The notes beneath the pieces were generated by a model that saw nothing but the letters and a program-made list of their open reading frames with translations, ran no database searches and was not told where the DNA came from. From Pseudomonas sp. MWU16-30317 (GTDB lineage: Bacteria > Pseudomonadota > Gammaproteobacteria > Pseudomonadales > Pseudomonadaceae), in NCBI RefSeq assembly GCF_020515695.1, contig NZ_JAIWJA010000004.1:477321-541320 (forward strand): DNA of 64,000 nucleotides, given 5' to 3'. Made by a program: the position numbers and the translations under genes. Positions 51,749 through 59,334 of the stretch are shown piece by piece; within the stretch, counting starts at the first letter, position 1, and each line of letters begins with the position of its first letter.

Positions 51749-52998
51749 GCACCGGTGATCAGGTCCGCCATCAAGTGCCCGGCGCCTGGCCCGATCCCGA
51801 AGCCATGCCCCGAAAACCCGGTCGCCAGATAAAACCCAGACACAGACTGCACCTCATCCATCACTGGGAGGATGTCCGGCGTGACGTCGATCAAACCCGC
51901 CCAGCGCTGCTCGATGCGCGCTTGGGCAAACAGCGGAAACTGCTGAGCGAGCGACCTCAATGCCTCGTCAAGAAAGGCGTCAACCGGTCTTGGGTCATAG
52001 AGGCGTTGTTTCTCGAATGGCGTCGGCTGATCGTTGGCCCAGCGACCAGGCGTGCTGATTTCTTGCCAGCTCTGGCCCGTCACCCGCAACCGGTACTCCT
52101 GATGATGGGCCCTGACCATCGGCAAGAAATCCGGCAGGTAGCGAAAACTGTCAGGCACCAAAGGCGCGATATTGGCGTTGCGCATCGCCAGGGTGTAGCC
52201 GCCGTCGGCGCGTTTTCTGAACGACACCTTGTCGGTGGCCACCGCGCAATTCGGGCCGCCCGGTAGCGGCGCGGTGCGCATCACCGAGCCAAGCACGCGC
52301 AGTTGCGGCAGGCGAATACCCAGATTGCGGCAGAACAGGCTCGACCAGGCGCCTGCCGCGAGCACCACGCTCTTGCACTTTATCTCGCCCCGCTCAGTGA
52401 TCACCGCGCTGACCCGTCCCGCCTCGGTTTCCAGGCCCCGAGCGGCGCAGCGCGTGAAGATTCGGGCACCCAGCGCGCGGGCGCCTTGGGCGATGGCCGC
52501 CGTGGCGACGTCGGGTTCGGCGCGGCCATCGGTCGCCGTATACAGCGCGCCTTGCCATGACCCCGGGACTGCGGCCCCGAGGCAGACTTCGATCTGCGGT
52601 TTATCGAGCCACTGGGCGTCGATCCCCATGGGCTTGGCCTGCTCCAGCCACGCCTGCTTGGCTGCCATTTCAGCCTCGGACTCACAGGCGTAGAGAATGC
52701 CGGCGCGGGTAAAGCCGGTGTCGTGCTTGAGCTGATCGGCCCAGGTATCCCACAGCTTCAGACTGGCGATCGCCAAAGGAATTTCGGCAACGTCACGGCC
52801 CATGGTGCGCACCCAACCCCAATTGCGCGAGGACTGTTCGTGGGCAATGCCGCTCTTTTCCACCAACGCCACCGAGACGCCCCGCTGCGCCAGATAATAG
52901 GCGGTGCACACCCCGACGATGCCGCCACCGATCACCACCACGTCGGCATGGCTGGGCAGCTGATGATCGCTTTCGACGTGGGCGATTTGCGGGTACAT
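51697..52998 (-). CDS. FAD-dependent amine/D-amino-acid oxidase-type dehydrogenase (second)
   Basis: 433 residues from the ATG at 52998 (GCAGGA 6 nt before it; the ATG at 53004 abuts that site). It has VVVIGGGIVGVCTAYYLAQRG, HEQSSRNWGWVRTMGRDVAEI, and FSGHGFGIGPGAGHLMADLI, and is plainly a paralogue of 48669-50003. It overlaps the IclR gene tail-to-tail by 52 bp. Probably acts on a related substrate, or the two form sequential steps. Confidence 0.88.
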   Translation of the reverse strand: MYPQIAHVESDHQLPSHADVVVIGGGIVGVCTAYYLAQRGVSVALVEKSGIAHEQSSRNWGWVRTMGRDVAEIPLAIASLKLWDTWADQLKHDTGFTRAGILYACESEAEMAAKQAWLEQAKPMGIDAQWLDKPQIEVCLGAAVPGSWQGALYTATDGRAEPDVATAAIAQGARALGARIFTRCAARGLETEAGRVSAVITERGEIKCKSVVLAAGAWSSLFCRNLGIRLPQLRVLGSVMRTAPLPGGPNCAVATDKVSFRKRADGGYTLAMRNANIAPLVPDSFRYLPDFLPMVRAHHQEYRLRVTGQSWQEISTPGRWANDQPTPFEKQRLYDPRPVDAFLDEALRSLAQQFPLFAQARIEQRWAGLIDVTPDILPVMDEVQSVSGFYLATGFSGHGFGIGPGAGHLMADLITGAQPLVNPAAFRFARFAR

Positions 52999-53209
52999 GG
53001 ACATTCCTGCGGCGGTCGTTACCCAAGGTTTACCCCGTGGGCCGAAGAGCGGCAAGCATTGGTGCAACGAACGGCGCCATGCTCTCACATGGTGGGATCA
53101 AGCGGTGCGCAGCGGGTGAGCTGGGTCAATCAAACGGAACTCATGATGTGCGCTGCGGCCAACTCTTGATAAGGCGATCAATCGATGGCCCATACAGGAG
53201 GTGGCTCAG

Positions 53210-54313
53210 ATGCCCGATTCAAACGGCAAGATTCGTTACGCAGTCGTCGCCGGCGGCTTTATCTCGCAAGACGCGTTCATGCCCGGCGTGGGACAGACGC
53301 AGAACTCGGTCATGACGGCGCTGGTGACGGGCGACCCGGTCAAGGCTGATAAATTGGCCAGCCTATACGGCCTCAAAAGCTACAGTTACGAACAATACCC
53401 AACGTTGCTCGCCTCTGGGGAGATCGACGCGGTCTACGTCGCGACGCCTAACTTCGATCACCGCAAATTCGTGCTGGCGGCGCTGGAGGCAGGTATCCAT
53501 GTACTGCTGGAAAAACCCATGGCCAGCAGCGAGGAGGATTGCCTGGCGATGCTGCGCGCTTCTGAAAACAGCGCGGCGAAGTTAATGATTGCCTACCGCC
53601 TGCACTGCGAGCCCGGCACGGTGGAAATGATCGAGCGCGTGCGCGCTGGCGATTTCGGCGACCCCCGAGTGTTCACTGCTACGTTCACTCAAAAGGTCCC
53701 GGCGACCAACCATCGGATGAAGCATGGCTTCGCCGCGGGCCCGGTGCTGGACATGGCGCCCTACCCTTTGAACATGCTGCGCCAGTTGTTCGCCGACGAG
53801 CCCATCGAGGTCAGCGCCATGGGCATCACTTCCCCCGGCAGTCCGCTCGACTCACCGGATACGGTGACTGTTTCGCTGCGCTTTCCTGAGGAACGCCTCG
53901 CGCAGTTCACCGTCAGCTACAGCCTGCCGAGCAGCGAAAGGTTTCAATTGATCGGCACCAAAGGCGAGATAGAGGCGGCGCCCTGCTTCGGCTATGGCGA
54001 AGGCGTCAGCATCACCTACCGCGCGACCATAGACGGCGAAACCAAGGAGCATGCTCATCCTGTGGTCGATCAGTTTGCCGGCGAGACCGCGTATTTTTCT
54101 GACTGTATCTTGAATGATCTGACACCCGAAGCGGGTGCTGAAGAAGGATGGCGAGACGTGCGTATCCTGGCGGCTGTCGAGCGCGCTTTGACGACCGGAG
54201 AAACTCAAACCCTGGAGCCTCTCCCACGTAAACGGCTGCCAAGCAAGGATCAGATCAGGCAGCTGCCATTCACCAAGGGCCCGGCGTTGATTAATGCGCA
54301 GAAGCCTAACTGA
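53210..54313 (+). CDS. Gfo/Idh/MocA-family oxidoreductase
   Basis: 367 residues from the ATG at 53210, with AGGAG 7 nt before it; the GTG at 53201 directly abuts that site. The N-terminal NAD-binding domain has YAVVAGGFISQDAFMPGVG and VYVATPNFDHRKFVLAALEA, then the family's HVLLEKPMASSEEDCLAM (catalytic-lysine motif EKP). The C-terminal alpha/beta domain ends near 340. These enzymes oxidise sugars, inositols or related alcohols with NAD(P). It stands alone, next to the cluster of oxidases, and ends at a hairpin. Confidence 0.85.
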   Translation: MPDSNGKIRYAVVAGGFISQDAFMPGVGQTQNSVMTALVTGDPVKADKLASLYGLKSYSYEQYPTLLASGEIDAVYVATPNFDHRKFVLAALEAGIHVLLEKPMASSEEDCLAMLRASENSAAKLMIAYRLHCEPGTVEMIERVRAGDFGDPRVFTATFTQKVPATNHRMKHGFAAGPVLDMAPYPLNMLRQLFADEPIEVSAMGITSPGSPLDSPDTVTVSLRFPEERLAQFTVSYSLPSSERFQLIGTKGEIEAAPCFGYGEGVSITYRATIDGETKEHAHPVVDQFAGETAYFSDCILNDLTPEAGAEEGWRDVRILAAVERALTTGETQTLEPLPRKRLPSKDQIRQLPFTKGPALINAQKPN

Positions 54314-54328
54314 TTCCAGCACAAGGGT

Positions 54329-54356
54329 TCCCGCGACCTGAAAAACGGTCGCGGGA
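54329..54356. terminator. bidirectional hairpin between convergent genes
   Basis: TCCCGCGACC and GGTCGCGGGA form a perfect 10-bp stem with an 8-nt A-rich loop, exactly between the stop at 54313 and the convergent stop at 54363. The T-run is short on both sides. Confidence 0.6.
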
Positions 54357-54362
54357 CATTAC

Positions 54363-55244
54363 TCAGGCATCTTTGCCCTGCATAAAGCCAGAGCCCAGAT
54401 CAGCACCAGTGATCGGATTGCTCATCGGATCCGACATCGTCCGAGCCTTGAGCGCCTCCAATACGTCCAGATCAGCCGCTGGCAATGTCACGCTTGCCAG
54501 ACCGTCTCCACCATCGACGGCAGGTGCCGGACTTTCGACATACTCCCACGCCTCCCCTTCATTCCATGGCCCACGAACATTGGGTTCGCCGGACATGTTG
54601 AAGTATTTGTTGGTGAACTCGGGCATGCCGGGCAGCTTGCCCTGGGGGAAGTTCGGCTGGATGGCATGCAGCGCTTTCTCGAAAGACAGCTGGTGAGCAA
54701 TCTCGCGAGTCATCAGAAAGCCCAGCGCCTCTTTCACACCAGGATCGTCCACAACGTTCATGAGCCGTTCGTAGACAATCTTGGCGCGTGCCTCGGCGGC
54801 GATATTCGAGCGGAAATCAGCGGTAGGCTCGCCGATGGTATCGATATAGGCCGACGTCCACGGTACCCCTGCCGAGTTGACCAACGGCGCACCCGCACCG
54901 TAGAGCAGGCTGGTGATGTGTGAATCATTGCCCGCGCCGTTGATGGCCCGGTACAGCTCACCTTCCTCTTCGACAGCCTCAGCCAACTGACCCTTCGCGC
55001 CCTTGTTCAGCATGACGATGATCGAGCCGACGATCTCAAGATGACTGAGCTCTTCGGTGGCGATATCCATCAGCAGATCTTTACGACCAGGATCATCCTC
55101 GGCCAACGCTTGGGTGAAATACCGCCCCGCTGCGGCCAGTTCGCCCTGTGCGCCACCGAACTGCTCCAAGAGCAGGTTGGCCAGGCCAGGATTGGGTGCA
55201 GCTACACGAACGGTGTATTGCAGACGCTTGTTGTGCAAGAACAT
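54363..55244 (-). CDS. manganese catalase
   Basis: 293 residues of the ferritin-like dimanganese catalase family. The metal-binding helices are seen: LLEQFGGAQGELAAAGRYF, DIATEELSHLEIVGSIIVM (Glu and His ligands) and TREIAHQLSFEKALHAI. It breaks down hydrogen peroxide without heme. In Pseudomonas this gene is often stress-induced, with small partner proteins. It is its own unit, divergent from a small membrane-anchored protein gene 315 bp away. Confidence 0.9.
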   Translation of the reverse strand: MFLHNKRLQYTVRVAAPNPGLANLLLEQFGGAQGELAAAGRYFTQALAEDDPGRKDLLMDIATEELSHLEIVGSIIVMLNKGAKGQLAEAVEEEGELYRAINGAGNDSHITSLLYGAGAPLVNSAGVPWTSAYIDTIGEPTADFRSNIAAEARAKIVYERLMNVVDDPGVKEALGFLMTREIAHQLSFEKALHAIQPNFPQGKLPGMPEFTNKYFNMSGEPNVRGPWNEGEAWEYVESPAPAVDGGDGLASVTLPAADLDVLEALKARTMSDPMSNPITGADLGSGFMQGKDA

Positions 55245-55559
55245 GGTTATTTCCTCAGGCTCACTCTTCTCATGGGCACCGCTTCGCTCGATAAAGCGTG
55301 AGGAAATACAGCAGTGCGGTCATGAATTAGGAGCTATAGCTCTAATCAGACGATCCATAAGAATTTGACTTCGCTGACGGGAGGTATGAGGCAATTCGTT
55401 CAATGAATAATGCTATGGCGTCGATAATAACTATCTATGCACTCAGATGGCTTTCAGGCCACGTGCGAGCGCAACCCGCGCTGCCACTCGGCCAGTCGGA
55501 TGGAACGTAATACCAGGCACTCTCCTCTACCGATTCAATAGCCAGAGGAGGCAATCACG
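55245..55559. other. intergenic region between manganese catalase and the small membrane protein
   Basis: A 315-bp gap between divergent genes. It contains the leader AGGAAATAACC of the catalase gene and AGAGGAGG, the ribosome-binding site of the right-hand gene. The middle is AT-rich (ATGAATAATGCTATGGCGTC near 55400). No further gene or clear regulatory repeat was seen. Confidence 0.5.
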
Positions 55560-56018
55560 ATGATCGATTCAGCAACCGGTATGAAGCCAGGCGAACGCTA
55601 TGCAGTAGAAAGCCTGGAACGCGCACATCAGTTCCAGGGTTTTTTTCTGGATGGCAAATATTATCTGGACCCTGAACTCCTGACCGCCGTCGGCTGGCTG
55701 GAAGGCCAGCAGTTTCTCTACGACGATCTCGACGCAGCGGGTAGCCCCATATTTCCCGATGGTGTGGCCGGTGTCGTCGAGGATTTGACCTTGAAAATGG
55801 CCGACGGCGTTTTGTTACCGCTGACCAAAATACATGTCACCGTCCCGAACGAAGCCGCCAATGAGGATGGCCAGGAACAGTCCTCGCCACCGAGCCCTCC
55901 ATCCACCGCAAACAGCAGGTGGCGTGACGCGAAACCGGGGCAACGCCTGTTGGTACTGACAGCGGCGGCGGTAATGGGCGGCTATGTGGCGGCACTGCTA
56001 GGCTCAAAGACTCGCTGA
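55560..56018 (+). CDS. small protein with C-terminal membrane anchor, unknown
   Basis: 152 residues, GAGGAGG before the ATG. The N-terminal 95 residues form a compact acidic domain (HQFQGFFLDGKYYLDPELLT, GWLEGQQFLYDDLDAA). A Ser/Pro/Glu linker (about 100-120) leads to one membrane helix near 130-148 (LLVLTAAAVMGGYVAALLG). No signal peptide, so tail-anchored. Function unknown. Its place beside the manganese catalase suggests a stress or envelope role by inference only. Confidence 0.65.
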   Translation: MIDSATGMKPGERYAVESLERAHQFQGFFLDGKYYLDPELLTAVGWLEGQQFLYDDLDAAGSPIFPDGVAGVVEDLTLKMADGVLLPLTKIHVTVPNEAANEDGQEQSSPPSPPSTANSRWRDAKPGQRLLVLTAAAVMGGYVAALLGSKTR

Positions 56019-56041
56019 TTCTGATGTACCTGCAAGCGCCG

Positions 56042-56797
56042 TCAGCGACGTTTTAGCAAGTAAGTGTCCATGATCCAGCCATTGGCTTCACGGGCAGCCT
56101 CGCGAGCCCGCTCTATCTGTGCAGCGACTTCCTTGAGCTTGCCGCTGACAAGGATTTCATCAGGGGTGCCGAGATAGGCGCCCCAGTAGATATCGATGTC
56201 TTGATCGATCAGCGTCGTGAACGTGTTCTCGGCATCGAGCATCACCACCACGCTGTCGACGTTCTCGGGAAAGCCGTTGGCCAGACGCCGGCCGGTGGTG
56301 ATCTCGACGGAGCGGCCGATGTGATTGAGCGGGACTTTGTGTTGCGCGGTCAGTGCTTGAACGCTGGTGATACCAGGGATGACCCGGTATTCGAGCGCAT
56401 GTCGGCCGGTCTGGATAATGGCATCGAGGATACGCAGAGTGCTGTCGTACAGCGACGGATCACCCCAGACGAGAAACGCGCCGCACTGGCCTTCCTCCAG
56501 TTCTTCGGCAATCAAGCGCTCGAAGATTATTTGTTTGTCCGTGTTCAAGCGATCGACGGCCTGCAGGTAATCGCCTTCGGTGCGCTCGCGCTCCGGGGTC
56601 AACGATTCGACGATTCGATAATGGTGGGCTTCGATGTAGCGTTCGCAGATTTCCCTGCGTAGGTGATTGAGTTTTTCCTTGGTCTGGCCCTTGTCCATGA
56701 AGAAGAACACATCGACCTGATTAAGGGCTTTGATTGCCTGGACGGTAATGTACTCAGGGTTTCCTGCACCGATACCGATGATGAGGATGGTTTTCAT
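56042..56797 (-). CDS. cobF: precorrin-6A synthase (deacetylating) CobF
   Basis: 251 residues of the tetrapyrrole methyltransferase superfamily. IIGIGAGNPEYITVQAIKAL at the N-terminus, GAFLVWGDPSLYDSTLRIL near 115 (the S-adenosylmethionine loop) and VIPGITSVQALTAQHKVPL near 145 match CobF. It methylates C-1 of precorrin-5 and releases the two-carbon acetyl group, in aerobic cobalamin synthesis. It stands alone, away from the other cob genes, which is usual in Pseudomonas. The stop at 56042 lies 20 bp from the convergent gene. Confidence 0.9.
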   Translation of the reverse strand: MKTILIIGIGAGNPEYITVQAIKALNQVDVFFFMDKGQTKEKLNHLRREICERYIEAHHYRIVESLTPERERTEGDYLQAVDRLNTDKQIIFERLIAEELEEGQCGAFLVWGDPSLYDSTLRILDAIIQTGRHALEYRVIPGITSVQALTAQHKVPLNHIGRSVEITTGRRLANGFPENVDSVVVMLDAENTFTTLIDQDIDIYWGAYLGTPDEILVSGKLKEVAAQIERAREAAREANGWIMDTYLLKRR

Positions 56798-56843
56798 AAG
56801 GGGCCTCTGGGGTGTATCGCCATGCGGCGCCGCGATCCTGCGA

Positions 56844-57150
56844 TCATGCGGCGGCTACGGTACCTAAGTTCGGTGTAATAATTGTGCTCGAGTTCCCGCT
56901 GCTGGCATCAGTGGGAAAATCAGTAGCGCCTATCAAATCACCATCAAGATGGCCCTGATGGTTGTACTTATCACTGTAGTCTCCGATGAGGCTGCCTGTA
57001 GATACGCTTCAACCTATCGCGCCCGATGCCAACATCCCGATAATCTGCGCGGTGGCAATTTTCGCCTGACTTCCAGTCTCAGTTCATCCCTAGCAGCAAA
57101 GGTATCGCTGACATAGCTTGCCAACAAGCTGTTGGCAATCGGACTGAGGT
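56844..57150 (-). pseudogene. decayed coding remnant at the end of the toxin array
   Basis: Reading the minus strand outside the frame of 57079-57392, protein-like pieces appear: SLLASYVSDTFAARDELRLE and then, after a one-base frame change near 57060, KIATAQIIGMLASGAIG, an in-frame TGA, and YSDKYNHQGHLDGDLIGATD up to the stop at 56844. They are not recognised. The broken pattern is that of a decayed gene fused to the last toxin remnant, marking the distal edge of the array. Confidence 0.4.
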
Positions 57151-57293
57151 AGCAATATTAGGGTTGGAGGAGCCCAGAGTTTTGGGCGTGTACTCCAGAC
57201 CAGCCACAGGATCAGGTAGACGCGGATCAAGTGGAACACCGTTGCTCACTCGAGGTAGAGCGTCGCCGGCGTCACCTGTCAGGCCTTCCGAGA

Positions 57294-57303
57294 CTTTTGC
57301 ACC
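57294..57303 (-). repeat. cassette junction sequence GGTGCAAAAG, internal copy in F
   Basis: Exact copy inside cassette F, in frame as Gly-Ala-Lys within FTGAKVSEGL. It suggests that F is itself a product of two joined cassettes. Confidence 0.6.
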
Positions 57304-57382
57304 TGTAAAGTTCGCATCGTTAGCCGCAGGTGTACCGTCACCTACTACTTTTGTTTCACCAGACAGTAAATCGGTCGCAGGT

Positions 57383-57392
57383 CCTTTGCACC
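57383..57392 (-). repeat. cassette junction sequence, copy F (one base deleted)
   Basis: GGTGCAAAGG: the shared junction with one A missing, which throws the tail out of frame. It begins 3 nt after the stop codon of immunity gene E. Confidence 0.65.
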
Positions 57393-57395
57393 AAA

Positions 57396-57680
57396 TCAAT
57401 CTACGAGATTAAATCTCCGGATTATTTTTTTAGACAAAGCACTTGCACTTTCCTCCATGAAAATAAAACACCCCTCAAAGGATCCACTAGTCAAAATTAA
57501 TGTATTGCCTTCATAACAAGCCGAAACCAATACTGAATATGGGCCAAATCTACGGGCTTCTTCTTTGATCCTCAGAGTTTTCAAGACGACACTCACAAAC
57601 TCTTCGAACCTTTCCTCCTCATAATCATCGAAAAATATGAAATAATTAGTTTCAGAACTTGACTCGGAGAATCGAAACAT
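57396..57680 (-). CDS. cassette E: probable immunity protein
   Basis: 94 residues from the ATG at 57680, with GGGAA 9 nt before it; an ATG at 57701 lies inside the end of the toxin frame. Small, acidic and beta-rich: ETNYFIFFDDYEEERFEEFV near the start, then FGPYSVLVSACYEGNTLILT. Family not recognised. It directly follows the decayed toxin E and is followed 3 nt later by the next junction. The open frame, behind a broken toxin, is the pattern expected when immunity is still useful against siblings carrying the live toxin. Confidence 0.6.
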   Translation of the reverse strand: MFRFSESSSETNYFIFFDDYEEERFEEFVSVVLKTLRIKEEARRFGPYSVLVSACYEGNTLILTSGSFEGCFIFMEESASALSKKIIRRFNLVD

Positions 57681-57684
57681 AAGA

Positions 57685-58071
57685 TTACATTCCCAAACCA
57701 TTATTAACAGACGTTCGAGAAGACTGTGACTTTCCTATGATCTTCGACCACAATTCATCTCCTGATAGACCTTACCCAGAATATTTATTCACAATTTCGC
57801 TCCAAGTTCTATTTGGGTCAGTCTTATTCAAGGAGTCAGCCAATGTCCTGTTAGACATTAACTCTCGCGCCGTTGACCTCAAATCATTTCTCATATCAAA
57901 AGCCTGCTTCGCCTGTTCTTCCAAGGAGGCGCTACTGTTAATTCAAGCTGGGATTTCTGCTTCTTTAGACAAATACCAAGCTCTAGCCTCTCTATCAGTT
58001 AAGTTTTTTGGCTGTGCTAGATCATCCCACCATTTAGCGTAAGACGCAGAGTCGTCTATCGCTTTTGCACC
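57685..58071 (-). pseudogene. cassette E: toxin tail broken by two stop codons
   Basis: From the exact junction at 58062-58071 the frame reads GAKAIDDSASYAKWWDDLAQ, PKNLTDREARAWYLSKEAEI, then TGA; the same frame continues with SSASLEEQAKQAFDMRND, reaches KYSG, then TAA, and goes on as GLSGDELWSKIIGKSQSSRT to the final stop at 57685. Both internal stops are single-base changes (for example AAA to TAA, restoring SGKGLSGDELW). There is no start codon. The helical tail resembles C-terminal segments I know from Rhs and CdiA toxins, but no toxic activity can be assigned. Confidence 0.65.
58062..58071 (-). repeat. cassette junction sequence GGTGCAAAAG, copy E
   Basis: Exact copy, read as Gly-Ala-Lys at the start of toxin tail E. 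It begins 5 nt after the stop codon of the 60-residue gene of cassette D. Confidence 0.75.
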
Positions 58072-58076
58072 TCTAG

Positions 58077-58259
58077 TTACCTCCGTTCATTACGCAGACT
58101 GCTGATAATCCGATTCCAGTAGCGTACAGCCTCAAAGTGCTGCTGTCTAGTCAACCAAGTTTTGTTCTCAGGGCTGGTCGGATCACCACCAACGATAGCG
58201 GGTTTAATCTCGAATAGCTCCATGCCTTTAGGGCGCGAGTGCTTATTAAGTTCACTCAT
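58077..58259 (-). CDS. cassette D: second small protein after the SUKH immunity gene
   Basis: 60 residues: a short basic start, then GMELFEIKPAIVGGDPTSPE and LTRQQHFEAVRYWNRIISSL. The start ATG overlaps the SUKH gene stop by 8 bp, so it is coupled. The same kind of short protein, ending in an amphipathic helix, is one I have seen behind SUKH immunity genes; a helper in immunity is inferred. Its stop is 5 nt before the next junction. Confidence 0.55.
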   Translation of the reverse strand: MSELNKHSRPKGMELFEIKPAIVGGDPTSPENKTWLTRQQHFEAVRYWNRIISSLRNERR

Positions 58260-58650
58260 TTTGGTCTGCCAATCGAGCAAATAGATCGGGAAGGTCGCTC
58301 GCTACCGATATAGCATAATGACGATTCATACCTATAAACGGAATTCGAACTACCGGCATTGCTGCATCCAATGTGTCAAACCCAAACCCCTCGCCTCCGC
58401 CGTTAGAAGCGAACAAAAATATACCTGGCGCATATATCTCGACCTCATATTCACGATTGAATTCGACTAGCTGTTCTGCCTTCCAAAAGATAATGTAGCT
58501 ATCGCCAATGAATCCTTCGCCACCGTCGTGCGTCTTAAGGAATTCAATGTAACTCTCAGGAAGTGCGACTCCCAAGCGTGTTGACAAACCATTAACAGCC
58601 GGAATTTCAGCCGGACCATTAAGCTGCCCCTCTGTTAGATGATATTCCAT
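58252..58650 (-). CDS. cassette D: SUKH (SMI1/KNR4) immunity protein
   Basis: 132 residues from the ATG at 58650, with AGGA 9 nt before it; a TTG at 58689 would run inside the toxin frame. It shows the SMI1/KNR4 pattern: LGVALPESYIEFLKTHDGGE, then FWKAEQLVEFNREYEVEIYA and FASNGGGEGFGFDT. SUKH proteins are immunity factors found with DNA- and RNA-cleaving toxins, which fits the HNH-like tail just before it (2-bp gap). Confidence 0.8.
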   Translation of the reverse strand: MEYHLTEGQLNGPAEIPAVNGLSTRLGVALPESYIEFLKTHDGGEGFIGDSYIIFWKAEQLVEFNREYEVEIYAPGIFLFASNGGGEGFGFDTLDAAMPVVRIPFIGMNRHYAISVASDLPDLFARLADQNE

Positions 58651-58652
58651 AG

Positions 58653-59024
58653 CTATTTTCCTAAGTCTTTCTGCAATTGGTTCCACCAAGGAGTTACCTG
58701 CTGCCGATGAACATCGCGAGGCAGCATAACTTTGTTGGCGGAATCGGTTGGACTTCCACCAAATTTCACTGGATTGATTCCATGCACGTCCACAGGCTGA
58801 CCTACAAGTCCTTGTTCTCGGCGTAGAGCGCTATTGGCTTTGTTGGCGGCATTTCTGGCGGCATTGTACTCCGTCCCCTCCAGTAATCTGAATGGCCCTT
58901 GCGGTACGGGGACGCCCGCTGGATAGCCTGTCCAATCTGAAATCGAAAAACTTCCGTCCGGGGGATCGATAGAAACTCGAGGCGTAGCACCTTCGGCAGC
59001 ACTGGTAGCAGTAGCTTTTGCACC
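58653..59024 (-). pseudogene. cassette D: start-less HNH-type nuclease toxin tail
   Basis: An uninterrupted frame runs from the junction at 59015-59024 (GAKATATSAAEGATPR) to TAG at 58653, about 123 codons, with no start codon. The last 60 residues read GLVGQPVDVHGINPVKFGGS, then PTDSANKVMLPRDVHRQQVT and PWWNQLQKDLGK. The pattern of a His before P-x-K-x-GG, then an N, then a His before Q-x-VTPWWN, is that of HNH/endonuclease-VII-like toxin domains. It is a silent, intact-looking nuclease tail, usable only after joining to a full-length CdiA in frame at Gly-Ala-Lys. Confidence 0.75.
59015..59024 (-). repeat. cassette junction sequence GGTGCAAAAG, copy D
   Basis: Exact copy, Gly-Ala-Lys in frame with toxin tail D. 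It begins 1 nt after the stop codon of immunity gene C. Confidence 0.8.
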
Positions 59025-59025
59025 A

Positions 59026-59334
59026 TCAGCCTTTTATGCGTTCTAAGAACTCAACCATTGCTAGTGGATCAAGCTCCACAAGTTCTTCAATCAAATCTTC
59101 CGCTGCCCAATGCAGAATCATGTCCCCTCCCCCCCCATCCTTGCAGAGAATGAGATCACTTGACAAAGAAGAGTCAACAATATTGACTTCTCTATCGCTG
59201 AGAGCAATCAGGCCACCGTAGCCATCATAAGGAATGACCCAGTAAAAACGCTCGTTCTCTATCCAGTAAATCCCAAACACCTGTACAGGCTCTTCTCGCC
59301 CAATTTCTCGAATAATCATATCCACATCACTCAA
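59026..59334 (-). CDS. cassette C: probable immunity protein
   Basis: Up to 102 residues. The start is undecided: TTG at 59334 overlaps the toxin stop, GTG at 59325, or ATG at 59319. The protein is acidic and beta-rich: REEPVQVFGIYWIENERFYW, GYGGLIALSDREVNIVDSSL and a C-terminal helix DLIEELVELDPLAMVEFLER. This is the make-up of small immunity proteins of polymorphic toxins; the family is not named. It ends 1 nt before the next junction. Confidence 0.65.
   Translation of the reverse strand: MSDVDMIIREIGREEPVQVFGIYWIENERFYWVIPYDGYGGLIALSDREVNIVDSSLSSDLILCKDGGGGDMILHWAAEDLIEELVELDPLAMVEFLERIKG

Larger units (their letters stand above)
57079..57392 (-). pseudogene. cassette F: decayed CdiA-type toxin-tail remnant
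   Basis: From the junction at 57383-57392 the frame reads Gly-Ala-Lys only if one missing A is restored (GGTGCAAAGG instead of GGTGCAAAAG). With that, GPATDLLSGETKVVGDGTPA continues to a second exact junction copy in frame (FTGAKVSEGL, 57294-57303), then PVAGLEYTPKTLGSSNPNIA, a segment like the CdiA-type pre-toxin link. After NPNIATS the sequence changes character and stops at 57079, with no immunity gene behind it. It looks like a truncated cassette that lost its nuclease part and its immunity gene. Confidence 0.6.

Noticed and set aside
57737..58042. 101-codon plus-strand frame inside cassette E
   Set aside because: It is antisense to the readable toxin tail E, has no ribosome-binding site and matches no family.
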